From the NCBI GenBank assembly GCA_003327425.1, contig QOQW01000025.1, positions 1 to 64,000 on the forward strand: a stretch of DNA of 64,000 bases, given 5' to 3'. Origin of the DNA: Candidatus Ozemibacter sibiricus (GTDB taxonomy: Bacteria; Muiribacteriota; Ozemobacteria; Ozemobacterales; Ozemobacteraceae). Numbering within the stretch: the first letter of the stretch is position 1; each line of letters begins with the position of its first letter. The notes under the pieces were generated by a model. The model did not search any database. It saw only the letters and a list, made by a program, of their open reading frames with translations, and was not told the origin of the DNA. Position numbers and translations under genes: made by a program. Shown here one piece after another: positions 34,243 through 42,779 of this stretch.

Positions 34243-34565
34243 AAATCTTCATTCTGGCCAATCGCGAACATGTCAAAGCCGATGTGGCGGCCTCGTACCC
34301 GCACGATGAGATCGCCTTGTTCTTGTACAAACCCGACATGCAACCGTTCCTCGAGGTGGCCCTCGAGTTCGGGCGGGCCGTCATCGCGGGATCGACGGTC
34401 GGCGAGACGATCCGGCTCGTGGTGGCCGGGCCGGTCGCCATCGCCTACATTCTGGGCATGGCCTTCGCGCACGCGAGCCGCCACATCATCTTCGCCTACC
34501 TCGATCTCGAGAAGAAGCGGTATGTCGACCTCGACCTCTCTGATCACAAAAGGGTGCATCTATGA
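34239..34565 (+). CDS. 108-aa CRISPR-linked protein, possible Csx15/CARF-like
   Basis: Begins MKIFILANREHVKADVAASY, with a central VVAGPVAIAYILGMAFAHAS and ends HIIFAYLDLEKKRYVDLDL. The plan, a Rossmann-like first strand and a Gly-Pro loop entering a helix, recalls the small Csx15/Csx16-type proteins and CARF/SAVED ligand loops. Coupled to cas6 on one side (ATGA) and to the CARF-HD-CYTH gene on the other (4-base overlap). A cyclic oligoadenylate-binding or ring-nuclease role is plausible but not shown. Confidence 0.55.
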   Translation: MKIFILANREHVKADVAASYPHDEIALFLYKPDMQPFLEVALEFGRAVIAGSTVGETIRLVVAGPVAIAYILGMAFAHASRHIIFAYLDLEKKRYVDLDLSDHKRVHL

Positions 34566-37117
34566 TGCTGCAAAATAGAGACAACTGGTTGTTCATCACG
34601 TTGGGCAGCCAGTTCGCCAATCTGACCGAGTTCCTCGATGCCTGGCGCCTGAAGCAAGAAGAACGCGATGGGGCGATCACCCGGGTGGTGGCCTTCGCCA
34701 CTCGATTCACCGTAGGACAGCGGAATTGGCAAGCCGAAGAGCAATTGGTGCGCGACCGGCTCGCCGAAGACGAGCCTCCCTTGGCCCGAGACCACCTGGA
34801 AATCATCTATCTGCAGGGAAAAGACGGGCAATTTCTCGAAGACATCCGAACGGAAGAGGATGCCAACGGGGGCAAGACCACGATTCTGAGCACGGTGCAA
34901 AAACTCGACAAAGAGAGAAAAAACCGCGGCCCGAACTTCCCGCGGTTCCTTTTCTGCCTCGCCGGCGGGCGCAAGACCATGTCGTCCGATCTGATGCTGG
35001 CAGCGATGCTGACCCAACAGGACGACGACCGGGTCTACCATCTGTTCGTCTATCCCGAAAACAACAACGCCTGTTATCACCTCCACCCCGCTCCAGAACC
35101 CAGTCAAGCCAAAGATGCCAAGAAGCCGGCCGCCGAATTCTACCTGGTCAAATATCCCGCCCCTTCCCTTTCGGGGCTGTACAGCAAACTCGTCGATGCC
35201 CACGTCTTCCAACCTGCCGACCTCGATCGCTTCAATGAGATCATCGCCTCGGTGACGAAAGCCATGGCCACCAACACGGCCCAGGCGTTCACCCTGGTCG
35301 GCGACATCCAAGACGCCGGCTTGCGCAGCCTGCTCATTCAGCTCATCGTGGAATGGAGCAGTCCCAGCGGGCAGGAACGCCTATGGGGCAACGATATCTA
35401 CCGCTATTTCGTCGATCACGGATTCCAGCACGTCTGCAGCGTGCTGGGCCATGCCAGCCGGATCTGTTCGCTGATCGATCCGCCGCTCAGCGATGTCGAG
35501 CTGTTCGCGCTGGTGGCCGCCATCTGGCTCCATGATATTGGCATGTCTGGCGATGGCGGCACCACCGAGCGTCTCAAAGTCAGAGAATGCCACGGCGAAC
35601 TTTCGGAGAAACGCATCATCCATGAAATGGCCCGTTGGGAAGGGCCTCCCCAGAACGATCTTTTCAAGAAACTGGCGCCGGTGATCGGCACGATCGTCTC
35701 GTACCATCAGAAACACCGGCCGCTCGATGAGGAACAAGCCAAAAGCGGCGGAAAAGGGCCCCCCCCTATCCCTAAACAGGTCGACAATCCCTTGATGGGT
35801 GAGGCGCCCGGCGCCTCCAGCGCCCCTGCCATTCGCACCCGGCTGCTGGCCGCCATTCTGCAGTTGTGCGACGCCTGCGATGTGCAAGAAAAGCGGCTTC
35901 TGCTCAGTCCCGACGAAAAAGATCGACGGACCAGGCAAGAGATGAAACAGTTGTTCGCGGCGTTCCTCGATCGGCTCGATCTGGTGAGACTTCAAAAGAG
36001 TGGTCAAGACGGGGCCCGATTGGCTGATGAACTCGCCGAAGCCATCAACGGCCCCCCGCCCTCCCAAAAGCCATCGGAGGACGAGAAGCTGCGAAAATGC
36101 CTGAGCGCCCTCGATCTCGTCGATGACGAGAGATTTCGATCGCCGCCACCCGACCAACGCCTTCTCGAACTGGCCAAGGAATTGCGCTTGATGGGCGAGC
36201 AGTACCAGAATCACTACCTGTTGCACCATCAATCGGCGCAGGTGACGATCGACCCGCCCGCCATCCTCGTCCAGCCCGGGCAGTTGCAGACCGGCCCTGG
36301 CCTTCGGCAAGCGCAGTACCTCAGGCAGATTCGGCAGAACATCACCGACGATCTCGACCTCACCTTCACTATCCTTGCCGCCAGTCATGTAGAGATCGAT
36401 CACGTGCGCATCGAGGGGATGGAACCGCGCGAACAGGAGATCAAATTCGCCATCCCTTCCCAGCACGTGCCAGACGTCCTGGCCTTCTTCCAGCCGAATC
36501 CCGTCTGGAAAGAGCTGGGCGGCTGTCGCGCGCAATGGAACAAAAAGACTGCGCAAATGGTGACAGATATCTATTTTGACACCCCTGACCGAGCGCTGGC
36601 CAACGGCGGCGCTGGCATCCGTTTGCGGGAAGAGGTGATCCGCGGGCGAACCCGGCGATTCCTCTGCTACAAGGGTCCCGCCGCCGGCGGGGGGGCGGTG
36701 GCCGACCGCGCCGAGTGGGAAATCCTGGTGACGGCCGAGGCGTGGCATGAGCCGCGCAAAGCTTTCGAACGATTGTACGAGAGGCTTTCTCAGGCCAAGG
36801 AACGTCTGCCCGATCCCCGCGATTTGAAAGAGGCCCTCACCCTGCGCAACCACCGGATCTTCCTGCCGCTGGTCCATGTCGATGCCGAGCTGTTCCAATC
36901 GAAATGCGGCCTGTACCTCGACGAGGTCGAGGTCGTTCACGACGACCGCCAGGAGAAATTCTACGAACTCGAAATCGAGAACTTCTTCGGGACGCCCGAC
37001 CTTCTCGAAACCTTGCGACAGGAACTGCAGCAACACCTCTCCTTCCTTGAACCGGAAAGCCGGAACAAGTATCAGAAGAGCTTGTCGCTGATCATGCCAA
37101 GCTCGACCTCGAGCTGA
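34562..37117 (+). CDS. CARF-HD-CYTH fusion, candidate type III effector
   Basis: 851 aa, three parts. Residues 1-205: CARF-type domain, with NWLFITLGSQFANLTEF and the ligand loop FCLAGGRKTMSSDLMLA near 131-149, the pattern of NE0113-like CARF proteins. Residues 275-450: HD phosphohydrolase, H290 (FQHVCSVLGHA), H324-D325 (IWLHDIGM), H344/H354, H382/H385 and D437 (LQLCDACD). Residues 620-851: CYTH triphosphate-tunnel domain, EQEIKF at 624-629 (the ExExK signature), TDIYFDTPDRAL, RLREEV, FLCYKGP, and acidic LYLDEVEVV and FYELEIEN. CYTH enzymes hydrolyse triphosphates or make cyclic AMP; HD domains cleave phosphoesters or nucleotides. Likely switched on by Cas10-made cyclic oligoadenylate. Confidence 0.85.
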   Translation: MMLQNRDNWLFITLGSQFANLTEFLDAWRLKQEERDGAITRVVAFATRFTVGQRNWQAEEQLVRDRLAEDEPPLARDHLEIIYLQGKDGQFLEDIRTEEDANGGKTTILSTVQKLDKERKNRGPNFPRFLFCLAGGRKTMSSDLMLAAMLTQQDDDRVYHLFVYPENNNACYHLHPAPEPSQAKDAKKPAAEFYLVKYPAPSLSGLYSKLVDAHVFQPADLDRFNEIIASVTKAMATNTAQAFTLVGDIQDAGLRSLLIQLIVEWSSPSGQERLWGNDIYRYFVDHGFQHVCSVLGHASRICSLIDPPLSDVELFALVAAIWLHDIGMSGDGGTTERLKVRECHGELSEKRIIHEMARWEGPPQNDLFKKLAPVIGTIVSYHQKHRPLDEEQAKSGGKGPPPIPKQVDNPLMGEAPGASSAPAIRTRLLAAILQLCDACDVQEKRLLLSPDEKDRRTRQEMKQLFAAFLDRLDLVRLQKSGQDGARLADELAEAINGPPPSQKPSEDEKLRKCLSALDLVDDERFRSPPPDQRLLELAKELRLMGEQYQNHYLLHHQSAQVTIDPPAILVQPGQLQTGPGLRQAQYLRQIRQNITDDLDLTFTILAASHVEIDHVRIEGMEPREQEIKFAIPSQHVPDVLAFFQPNPVWKELGGCRAQWNKKTAQMVTDIYFDTPDRALANGGAGIRLREEVIRGRTRRFLCYKGPAAGGGAVADRAEWEILVTAEAWHEPRKAFERLYERLSQAKERLPDPRDLKEALTLRNHRIFLPLVHVDAELFQSKCGLYLDEVEVVHDDRQEKFYELEIENFFGTPDLLETLRQELQQHLSFLEPESRNKYQKSLSLIMPSSTSS

Positions 37118-37282
37118 ACAACTGCTCTGCCACGCAGGTTCACGGATTCTCGCAACCCCTTGCTTGGCCCATTTCTGCGGCGTGGGCCACATATCGAGCG
37201 TCTCTGGAGGCCGGCCAGCGCTTCTCGGCGCCGATGGACTTCGGGCAAGATTCGTCGAACGAACCGAAAGGAGAACGTCGGC

Positions 37283-38389
37283 ATGCCCCGTCTGATCGTC
37301 TCAACGTGCGGAATCAGCCTGTTTCTCAACAGAGCTGACCCGGAGGCGAGAAAACAACTCACTCAGATCAGCCATGCCAAAACGATCGATTCTCACACCG
37401 AAACCCAGTTTCAAGAAACCATCATGGCGCCGGCGGTCCGTCGCCTGACTGGTGTCGCTCTGCGCCAGGCCGATCCCGCCCTCAGTGCGGAGATCAACGG
37501 CCTGTGCGGCCTGGCCTCGGCCGATCCCGCCACCGATCGGCGCGATGAACATTTCTTGCTGGCCAGCGATACCTGGATCGGCAGGAAAGCCGGCGAGGTG
37601 CTGGTCGATTGGCTGCGACAGCAAGGAATCTCTGCGACGGAGATCGTCATCCCTGATCTGGTGGTCAATGACCTGGACGATTTCCACGCTGGCATCGATG
37701 CGCTGGTGAAATGGGTCGCCACCACCATCCCCGGTTACCGCGACCGCCAGTACCGGGTCATCTTCCACCTGACCGGGGCCTACAAGGGTCTGATGGGGGC
37801 GATGGTGCCTCTTGGCATGCTCTGGGCGGACGAGATCGCCTATCGCTTCGAGAACAGCACGGTGATGGTACGCATTCCTCGCCTGCCGCTGAAGATCGAT
37901 GACGGCGAGCTGGTCAGATCACGGCTGGCCCTGTTCCGACGCCTTGGCTGGGGAGGCGAAGTGCCCGCTTCGGAAGTCAACGGCATCCCCGAAGCTCTTC
38001 TGATGTCCTTGGACGGCTGCGCCGGGCTTTCCGCCTGGGGGACGCTGTACTGGCAGACTGTCAAAGAAATTTTGTACAAAGAACGCATCTGGGACTCTCC
38101 CTCCCCGCAGGTGATTCTGGGGCGACGCTTCCTCGAGGCAAGCGATGGACTGCCTCCGCGGCGACGGTTCGACCTCAATGAACGCATCGATGAATTGGCC
38201 CGCTTCCTGGAGTCGGACCGCGCCCCCGGCCGGATTCCCAGCAGCTTGCGGTTCAAACCCCTGCAGGGCGATCCTGTGCCAGGCTGTACGCATGAATTCT
38301 ACGCCTGGTCGGATGGAGACGCCCGCCGGTGCTTCGGCCGGTTCGAGGGGTCGATCTTCCGAGTCGAGGTCCTCGGCAAGCACCTGTGA
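37283..38389 (+). CDS. CARF-RelE mRNA interferase (Cami1-like)
   Basis: 368 aa from ATG 37283 behind AAGGAG. N-terminal CARF domain of the APE2256/TIGR02619 type: RLIVSTCGISLFLN at 3-16 and VIFHLTGAYKGLMGAM near 162-177. The last 70 residues (RFKPLQGDPVPGCTHEFYAW, RRCFGRFEGSIFRVEVLGKHL) resemble a RelE toxin fold. CARF-RelE proteins are known type III effectors that cut mRNA on the ribosome when cyclic tetra-adenylate binds. The RelE match is from the C-terminal pattern only and is moderately sure. Separated from the CYTH fusion by 165 bases with no gene. Confidence 0.8.
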   Translation: MPRLIVSTCGISLFLNRADPEARKQLTQISHAKTIDSHTETQFQETIMAPAVRRLTGVALRQADPALSAEINGLCGLASADPATDRRDEHFLLASDTWIGRKAGEVLVDWLRQQGISATEIVIPDLVVNDLDDFHAGIDALVKWVATTIPGYRDRQYRVIFHLTGAYKGLMGAMVPLGMLWADEIAYRFENSTVMVRIPRLPLKIDDGELVRSRLALFRRLGWGGEVPASEVNGIPEALLMSLDGCAGLSAWGTLYWQTVKEILYKERIWDSPSPQVILGRRFLEASDGLPPRRRFDLNERIDELARFLESDRAPGRIPSSLRFKPLQGDPVPGCTHEFYAWSDGDARRCFGRFEGSIFRVEVLGKHL

Positions 38390-38408
38390 ACAGCCCTCCG
38401 CCAGCCAT

Positions 38409-38450
38409 CGTCGCCTCGTCGCCAGGCCATAGCCAGGCGACGAGGCGGCG
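38409..38450. terminator. Hairpin between convergent modules A and B
   Basis: CGTCGCCTCGTCGCC pairs with GGCGACGAGGCGGCG (one mismatch, 12-base loop). It lies 20 bases after the CARF-RelE stop and 48 before the module B stop. No T-run, so it may act as a transcript-end stabiliser or Rho-assisted bidirectional terminator. Confidence 0.5.
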
Positions 38451-38497
38451 AGGACTAGGTCGGTGGCGACCTCATGACGTCCGCCGCCGAATCGCCG

Positions 38498-40705
38498 TCA
38501 GCATTTGAGTATTTTTACGAAACGGATGCGGGCTAGCTCTTGTTTTTTGGCCGATTCCACGACAAAGAACTCGGCCCTGGCCCCATCTTCCGTTTCAGAG
38601 GGAATGTCTTTGGCGTTGGTGATGATGGCCGAGGTGGTTTCACTGGGGAAGACGGACACCCACTGGCCTTGGGCATCTCTTTGCAGTTGCCCCTTGATCG
38701 TTTTTCCCTTCTGCAACTGGCTGACCTGCTTCTGAGGCTGGACGGGAGGCGGTGACCGCATTGACGACGGCGGCTCCCGCGCCGGAGTGGGCAGGGAAGG
38801 CGGCGGTTGGGGGCATCGCGGTTTCTCGGTCGCCACCATCAGGGGCGAGGGGAGGACCTTCCGCTCGCGAAATTCTTGCAAAGGCATGGTGGCGGTTTTC
38901 TCCCAGGCGGGGCGGCTTTGCCAATTGAGCATCAAATAGAGATCGCTCAATCTTTCGATGCTTTCCAGGCCGCGTTTCTCTGGCACCATCGGTTCGCCGG
39001 CTTTTCGGGCGTGGGCCAGCATGGCCTCGGCGAACCGCTCGATGAAGGACTGGGGATCGGCGGATTTGGCGCCCTCGTCGTTCCACGCTTCATACCGCCG
39101 AGAGCGATCGATCAGGGTGAGGGTCGGCGTCACGCGGATCGAACCGAAGCCCAGCGGCTTGGCCATGCCGATTTTGTGCGCGCACTCCGGAGGAAGGCGC
39201 ACCGCCGCCAGCAGCGCCCCCAGTTCAAGGTCGGTCAAATTGGAGAACCGGATGCGCCCACGAAACCGGACATCCTTCTTCACGGGTCGCATCAAGCAGT
39301 GTTGCGTGTTCTGCGGACAATTGCTGGACAGATCTTTCAAAAGAGCCTGCTGATCGGCTGCCGCGACCTGGCCGGCGGGGAGGCTGCGATGCCAGTAGAG
39401 CTTATGCCCGCGCACCTCGGCCCCATCTTCTCGGAGATAGGTGCGAAGCTGATCTGGCGCGGAAGAATCTTGTACCAGGTAGTGAGGGAAACAGGTGGGT
39501 TTCGGGGAGGACAGGATGTTCGGAACCAAGACCGGGTCGAGCCACTCACGATGGTCTCCGATCGCGACGGCATCTGCGAAAACGACTCGTCCTTTGAGCG
39601 TAGGTCCGTCGGTTTTCTGCCCCGCCACGCGGCCGAACATGGCTTCGGCCAGATCGAGCCCGGCGGCCTTGTGCTCTTCTGGCAAAAGGTCGTACGGACT
39701 GCAATCGTAGGGCAGCCGAAACATCTGCGCCCGCCCGAAAAACACCAGGCCGTGGGGGTTGGCCTCAGGATCGACCTCATCGGGACGGCAGAGGAAGAAG
39801 ACCGGCTCTCCTTCTCGGAGGGCCCCGGCGGCCGGCCGATGGGCTCCTTTCGGTTCATTTCGGGGGAAGGCTTGTTGCTGCCATTGAGTTATCTGATCAT
39901 CATCGTGGAACCGCTCCCATAAGGTTTCTGGAATGGCCACCGGCTCGCCAGGTTGGCCGTAGAAGACGAACTCATGTTTCTTTCTCGGACTATTGCCCGT
40001 CAAAACCAGGGTCCCCTCGCTCCAGCCCGGTTCGCGCCGCTGATTGAACGATAGAGTTTCAACGACGTTGCGTTCGACCTTCACCCACACTTTTCGATGC
40101 TGAAATTTCCACGAAGGCTTATAGTTGCGGTCGGAAAATGTCACGCCCATCTTTTCGAGCAAAGTGCGCTCCACCCGGGCCACCTGGCATGGAGCGATGC
40201 ACCAGTCTGATCCCCGGCGTTCAAGATACCCCCCCTGCGGCTTGGTCGCCCCTTGGACCATCCGTTGGCGATAGGCTCTGCCCAACCGCGAAACATCGAC
40301 CGTGCGGAAGAATGGCTTCTGGCGGGTCACCGGTTGCACACGCGCGAACCCCAGAATTTCGACCAGCGTTCTGATCATGCCCCGCAAGCTCGAGCCTGGA
40401 ATCACGGGGCGCCCGCTCGAGTCGAGGAACGGTTCGCCCCGTAGACGGGCTTCGCGCGCATCCCAGCCGTGGGCGCGCCGTGCGACGGGGCCACGAATGA
40501 ACAGCGGGGTCAAAGCGGTGATCTCGAGGTCGATCCATCCCGAATGGGTGCCAGGCAGGAACTCGTCGTGGTGTTCCCAGGGTTTGAGAGGGCCGTGGGC
40601 GGTGGCAATGCCTTCGGTCACCCAGAAGACTTTTCTGGGCAGACGGATGAAGTTGTAGGGAGCGGTCGCCGCCCTCGACCGATCAGGGTCGCAATGCAGC
40701 CTCAT
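38498..40705 (-). CDS. TIGR03986-type RAMP, module B
   Basis: 735 aa from ATG 40703-40705 behind AAGGAGG; a longer upstream frame is antisense to csx19. N-terminal YNFIRLPRKVFW, then LTPLFIRGP near 75, VIPGSSLRGMIRTLVEIL near 113, a second RAMP half ending KIGMAKPLGFGSIRVT near 565. Pro/Ser-rich linker near 655-690 and a C-terminal beta module (IKGQLQRDAQGQWVSVF). Larger than the module A relative by about 260 residues, mostly inserts between RAMP motifs. Last gene of module B. Confidence 0.85.
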   Translation of the reverse strand: MRLHCDPDRSRAATAPYNFIRLPRKVFWVTEGIATAHGPLKPWEHHDEFLPGTHSGWIDLEITALTPLFIRGPVARRAHGWDAREARLRGEPFLDSSGRPVIPGSSLRGMIRTLVEILGFARVQPVTRQKPFFRTVDVSRLGRAYRQRMVQGATKPQGGYLERRGSDWCIAPCQVARVERTLLEKMGVTFSDRNYKPSWKFQHRKVWVKVERNVVETLSFNQRREPGWSEGTLVLTGNSPRKKHEFVFYGQPGEPVAIPETLWERFHDDDQITQWQQQAFPRNEPKGAHRPAAGALREGEPVFFLCRPDEVDPEANPHGLVFFGRAQMFRLPYDCSPYDLLPEEHKAAGLDLAEAMFGRVAGQKTDGPTLKGRVVFADAVAIGDHREWLDPVLVPNILSSPKPTCFPHYLVQDSSAPDQLRTYLREDGAEVRGHKLYWHRSLPAGQVAAADQQALLKDLSSNCPQNTQHCLMRPVKKDVRFRGRIRFSNLTDLELGALLAAVRLPPECAHKIGMAKPLGFGSIRVTPTLTLIDRSRRYEAWNDEGAKSADPQSFIERFAEAMLAHARKAGEPMVPEKRGLESIERLSDLYLMLNWQSRPAWEKTATMPLQEFRERKVLPSPLMVATEKPRCPQPPPSLPTPAREPPSSMRSPPPVQPQKQVSQLQKGKTIKGQLQRDAQGQWVSVFPSETTSAIITNAKDIPSETEDGARAEFFVVESAKKQELARIRFVKILKC

Positions 40706-41310
40706 GCCGTTCCTCCTTCGATATGCAAAGCGATAGCTCGGGTGACAGCGGGGCGAACGGCGCCCGTCAACGCATCTTGGGTGAAATAGCGACGAATGAC
40801 GAAATACAGCGGCCACCGCCGACGCTCGAAAAGGTCGGCGCCGATGGCGAGGGGAACTGCCTGGCGGGCTCCCGTTCCATCGCCGACCAAGGTGAACCCT
40901 TGGCGGGCCTCGGCCAGGACCCGATCGGCGCGCAGCAACCATCGCTCGTCGGCTGGTCGCCAGGGCTCTGCGGAAGCGTTCTCTCGGGCATCGGTCAGCC
41001 GGCGGCCCCGCCAGCGGTCCTCCTGGCGCCAGAGGAGGATCTCGCCGCCCTCGCCGAACACTCGCACTTCCTGCAGTTTTTCCGGGCAGAGCGACGGAAC
41101 TTGTTCGGGGTAGGCCATGTGCCCGAAGACCCACGGCCCACCACCATCGTTCTCGCGTCGACCCCAGGCGATGCCATCGTCGAGGCGGGCCAGGGCCCAG
41201 CCCAGGCCGGCGGCTTCGACCGGCGAAGCCGCACGACCCGCCAGCCATCTCACCACTTCCGCACACGTCGTCGTCTCGAGCGATTGCAGAAGACAACCAT
41301 GGATGTTCAT
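40702..41310 (-). CDS. csx19: Csx19, module B
   Basis: 202 aa, ATGA overlaps on both sides. LDDGIAWGR near 44, EVRVFGEGGEILLWRQEDRW near 81, DERWLLRADRV, HGFTLV-like GFTLVGDGTGARQAVPL near 138 and the C-terminal PLYFVIRRYFTQDALTGAVR match Csx19 (TIGR03984). Known from type III-D loci; role in the complex not settled. Confidence 0.8.
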   Translation of the reverse strand: MNIHGCLLQSLETTTCAEVVRWLAGRAASPVEAAGLGWALARLDDGIAWGRRENDGGGPWVFGHMAYPEQVPSLCPEKLQEVRVFGEGGEILLWRQEDRWRGRRLTDARENASAEPWRPADERWLLRADRVLAEARQGFTLVGDGTGARQAVPLAIGADLFERRRWPLYFVIRRYFTQDALTGAVRPAVTRAIALHIEGGTA

Positions 41311-42776
41311 CTGATGCCTCCAACCTTCGGCGAGCGTGGCGCCGCTGCATGAAAGGCGCGAATGAAGCCATCGAGCACCTCGCGGTCGCGATCCGGCGCC
41401 GGGAATGTCAACGACACGACCGTTCCCTGCTCATCGACCAGCCGGCCCGACCCGCGGGCCAGCCCGCGGCCGACCGACCCGGCGCCCCCCACCGCAAGGT
41501 CGCCCGTCAGCAGATCCTTGAGCGTCAGGAGCAACAACCCCAATTCCCCGGGCCGCGGATCGCGCAGCTCGATTCCCACCTGCAGCCGCGCCCCGAAGAC
41601 GGGCTCTTCATCGAATAAAGCTCCGTGCATCACGCCTTGGGTGAAGCGATCGAGGCGAATCCGGTTCGTTCGCAAAGGGGTAGCCTGCTCGAGGTAGCTC
41701 TCACGCACCCGCACCCGGGAACCCCAGGGCGAGAAATCGGGGTCTTCGGTGCCACGCAGGCGTGGCCCCCAGAGATCTTCGATCCAGGCCTGGGCGTCTC
41801 GCTGGTTCTGCCGGACCAGCCGAGCGACCGCGGCCATGCGTTGACGCAGAACGCCGGCCAGCGAAGTGCCCGGCAGGACGTTCCGACCGCCGGCCCGCAT
41901 CTGCACCACATCGGGCGCATCGGGCTGCGCCGGCACGCTCCGGACCAGGAGACCATGGGGAATCTCCAGAGCGAGTTCGATGCGACACCGCCGACGCTCA
42001 TCCCGCTGCGTCTGGCTCAGGCGGGAAAACCTCGGCCACGCCTTCGCGATGGCCTGTTCCACCTGCGACCAGCAGCCGGTCGAGGGCTGGTCCCGCCATG
42101 GCTCGAGATGATCGCTGGTCGCCCAGGCCACCCATCCGGCGGCATCGGTCAGATCGAAGCGGCCCGCCAGCCACTGATCGACCTTGATCTGGCCCCAGCC
42201 CCGGGAACGACGGGCCCCCAGGCCGATCTCGCCCGCTTCGAGCCCCTGCAGCGCGGCGGCCAAGGCATCCACCAATTCCTGCTCCTGGGCGGAATCGGGC
42301 ACCACGAGGTCGAATCGCAACGGGAAGCGGGTGCCGGGCGGCAGGACCTCGGCGTCATACTTCTTATGGGCCTCGGCGGTGCCGGTGGCGGCATCGATGG
42401 CCACCCCGTCGCGGATCTCGATGGGCACGTCTCGAGGGAGGCGCGCGAAGCTATCGTACACGATCAGCGGGCTCTGGCCGCCCTGATCATCGCCGCGCGC
42501 TCCGCCGAACAATCGCGCCACGAGCGGCGGCTCGGGCTGGCCGTAGCCGCTCAGACGGTCGGCCAGGTGGCTGCGGAGGGCGCCGGCGAGAGAGGCTCCC
42601 GGCAGCATCGGGGTTCGATCGACAGGGTGGCGCAGCAGGGCCATGTCGACGGCATCTTGACGACCGCCGCCCAAGTGCGTGACGGTCACCACCTCGAGCT
42701 GCCCGGTCACGACCCAACGGGCGCTGATCGGCCTGATTCCTCCAGGGCCGGCAAGATCTTGCAGAAGCGTGGTCAT
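41307..42776 (-). CDS. Two fused Csm3-like RAMP domains, module B
   Basis: 489 aa. First Cas7-like unit: LGGGRQDAVDMALLR near 35-50 with candidate catalytic Asp, MLPGASLAGALRSHLADRL, RDGVAIDAATGTAEAHKKYD near 120 and GARRSRGWGQIKV near 188. Second unit from about 265: VPAQPDAPDVVQMRAGGRN, VLPGTSLAGVLRQRM, then GGAGSVGRGLARGSG near 435. Fusing two Cas7s fixes backbone stoichiometry, as in other III-D/III-E-like complexes. Confidence 0.85.
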   Translation of the reverse strand: MTTLLQDLAGPGGIRPISARWVVTGQLEVVTVTHLGGGRQDAVDMALLRHPVDRTPMLPGASLAGALRSHLADRLSGYGQPEPPLVARLFGGARGDDQGGQSPLIVYDSFARLPRDVPIEIRDGVAIDAATGTAEAHKKYDAEVLPPGTRFPLRFDLVVPDSAQEQELVDALAAALQGLEAGEIGLGARRSRGWGQIKVDQWLAGRFDLTDAAGWVAWATSDHLEPWRDQPSTGCWSQVEQAIAKAWPRFSRLSQTQRDERRRCRIELALEIPHGLLVRSVPAQPDAPDVVQMRAGGRNVLPGTSLAGVLRQRMAAVARLVRQNQRDAQAWIEDLWGPRLRGTEDPDFSPWGSRVRVRESYLEQATPLRTNRIRLDRFTQGVMHGALFDEEPVFGARLQVGIELRDPRPGELGLLLLTLKDLLTGDLAVGGAGSVGRGLARGSGRLVDEQGTVVSLTFPAPDRDREVLDGFIRAFHAAAPRSPKVGGIR

Positions 42777-42779
42777 TTC

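Noticed and set aside
40706-41371. N-terminal extension of the module B TIGR03986-type protein
   Set aside because: It is antisense/out-of-frame over csx19; a good ribosome binding site marks ATG 40705.
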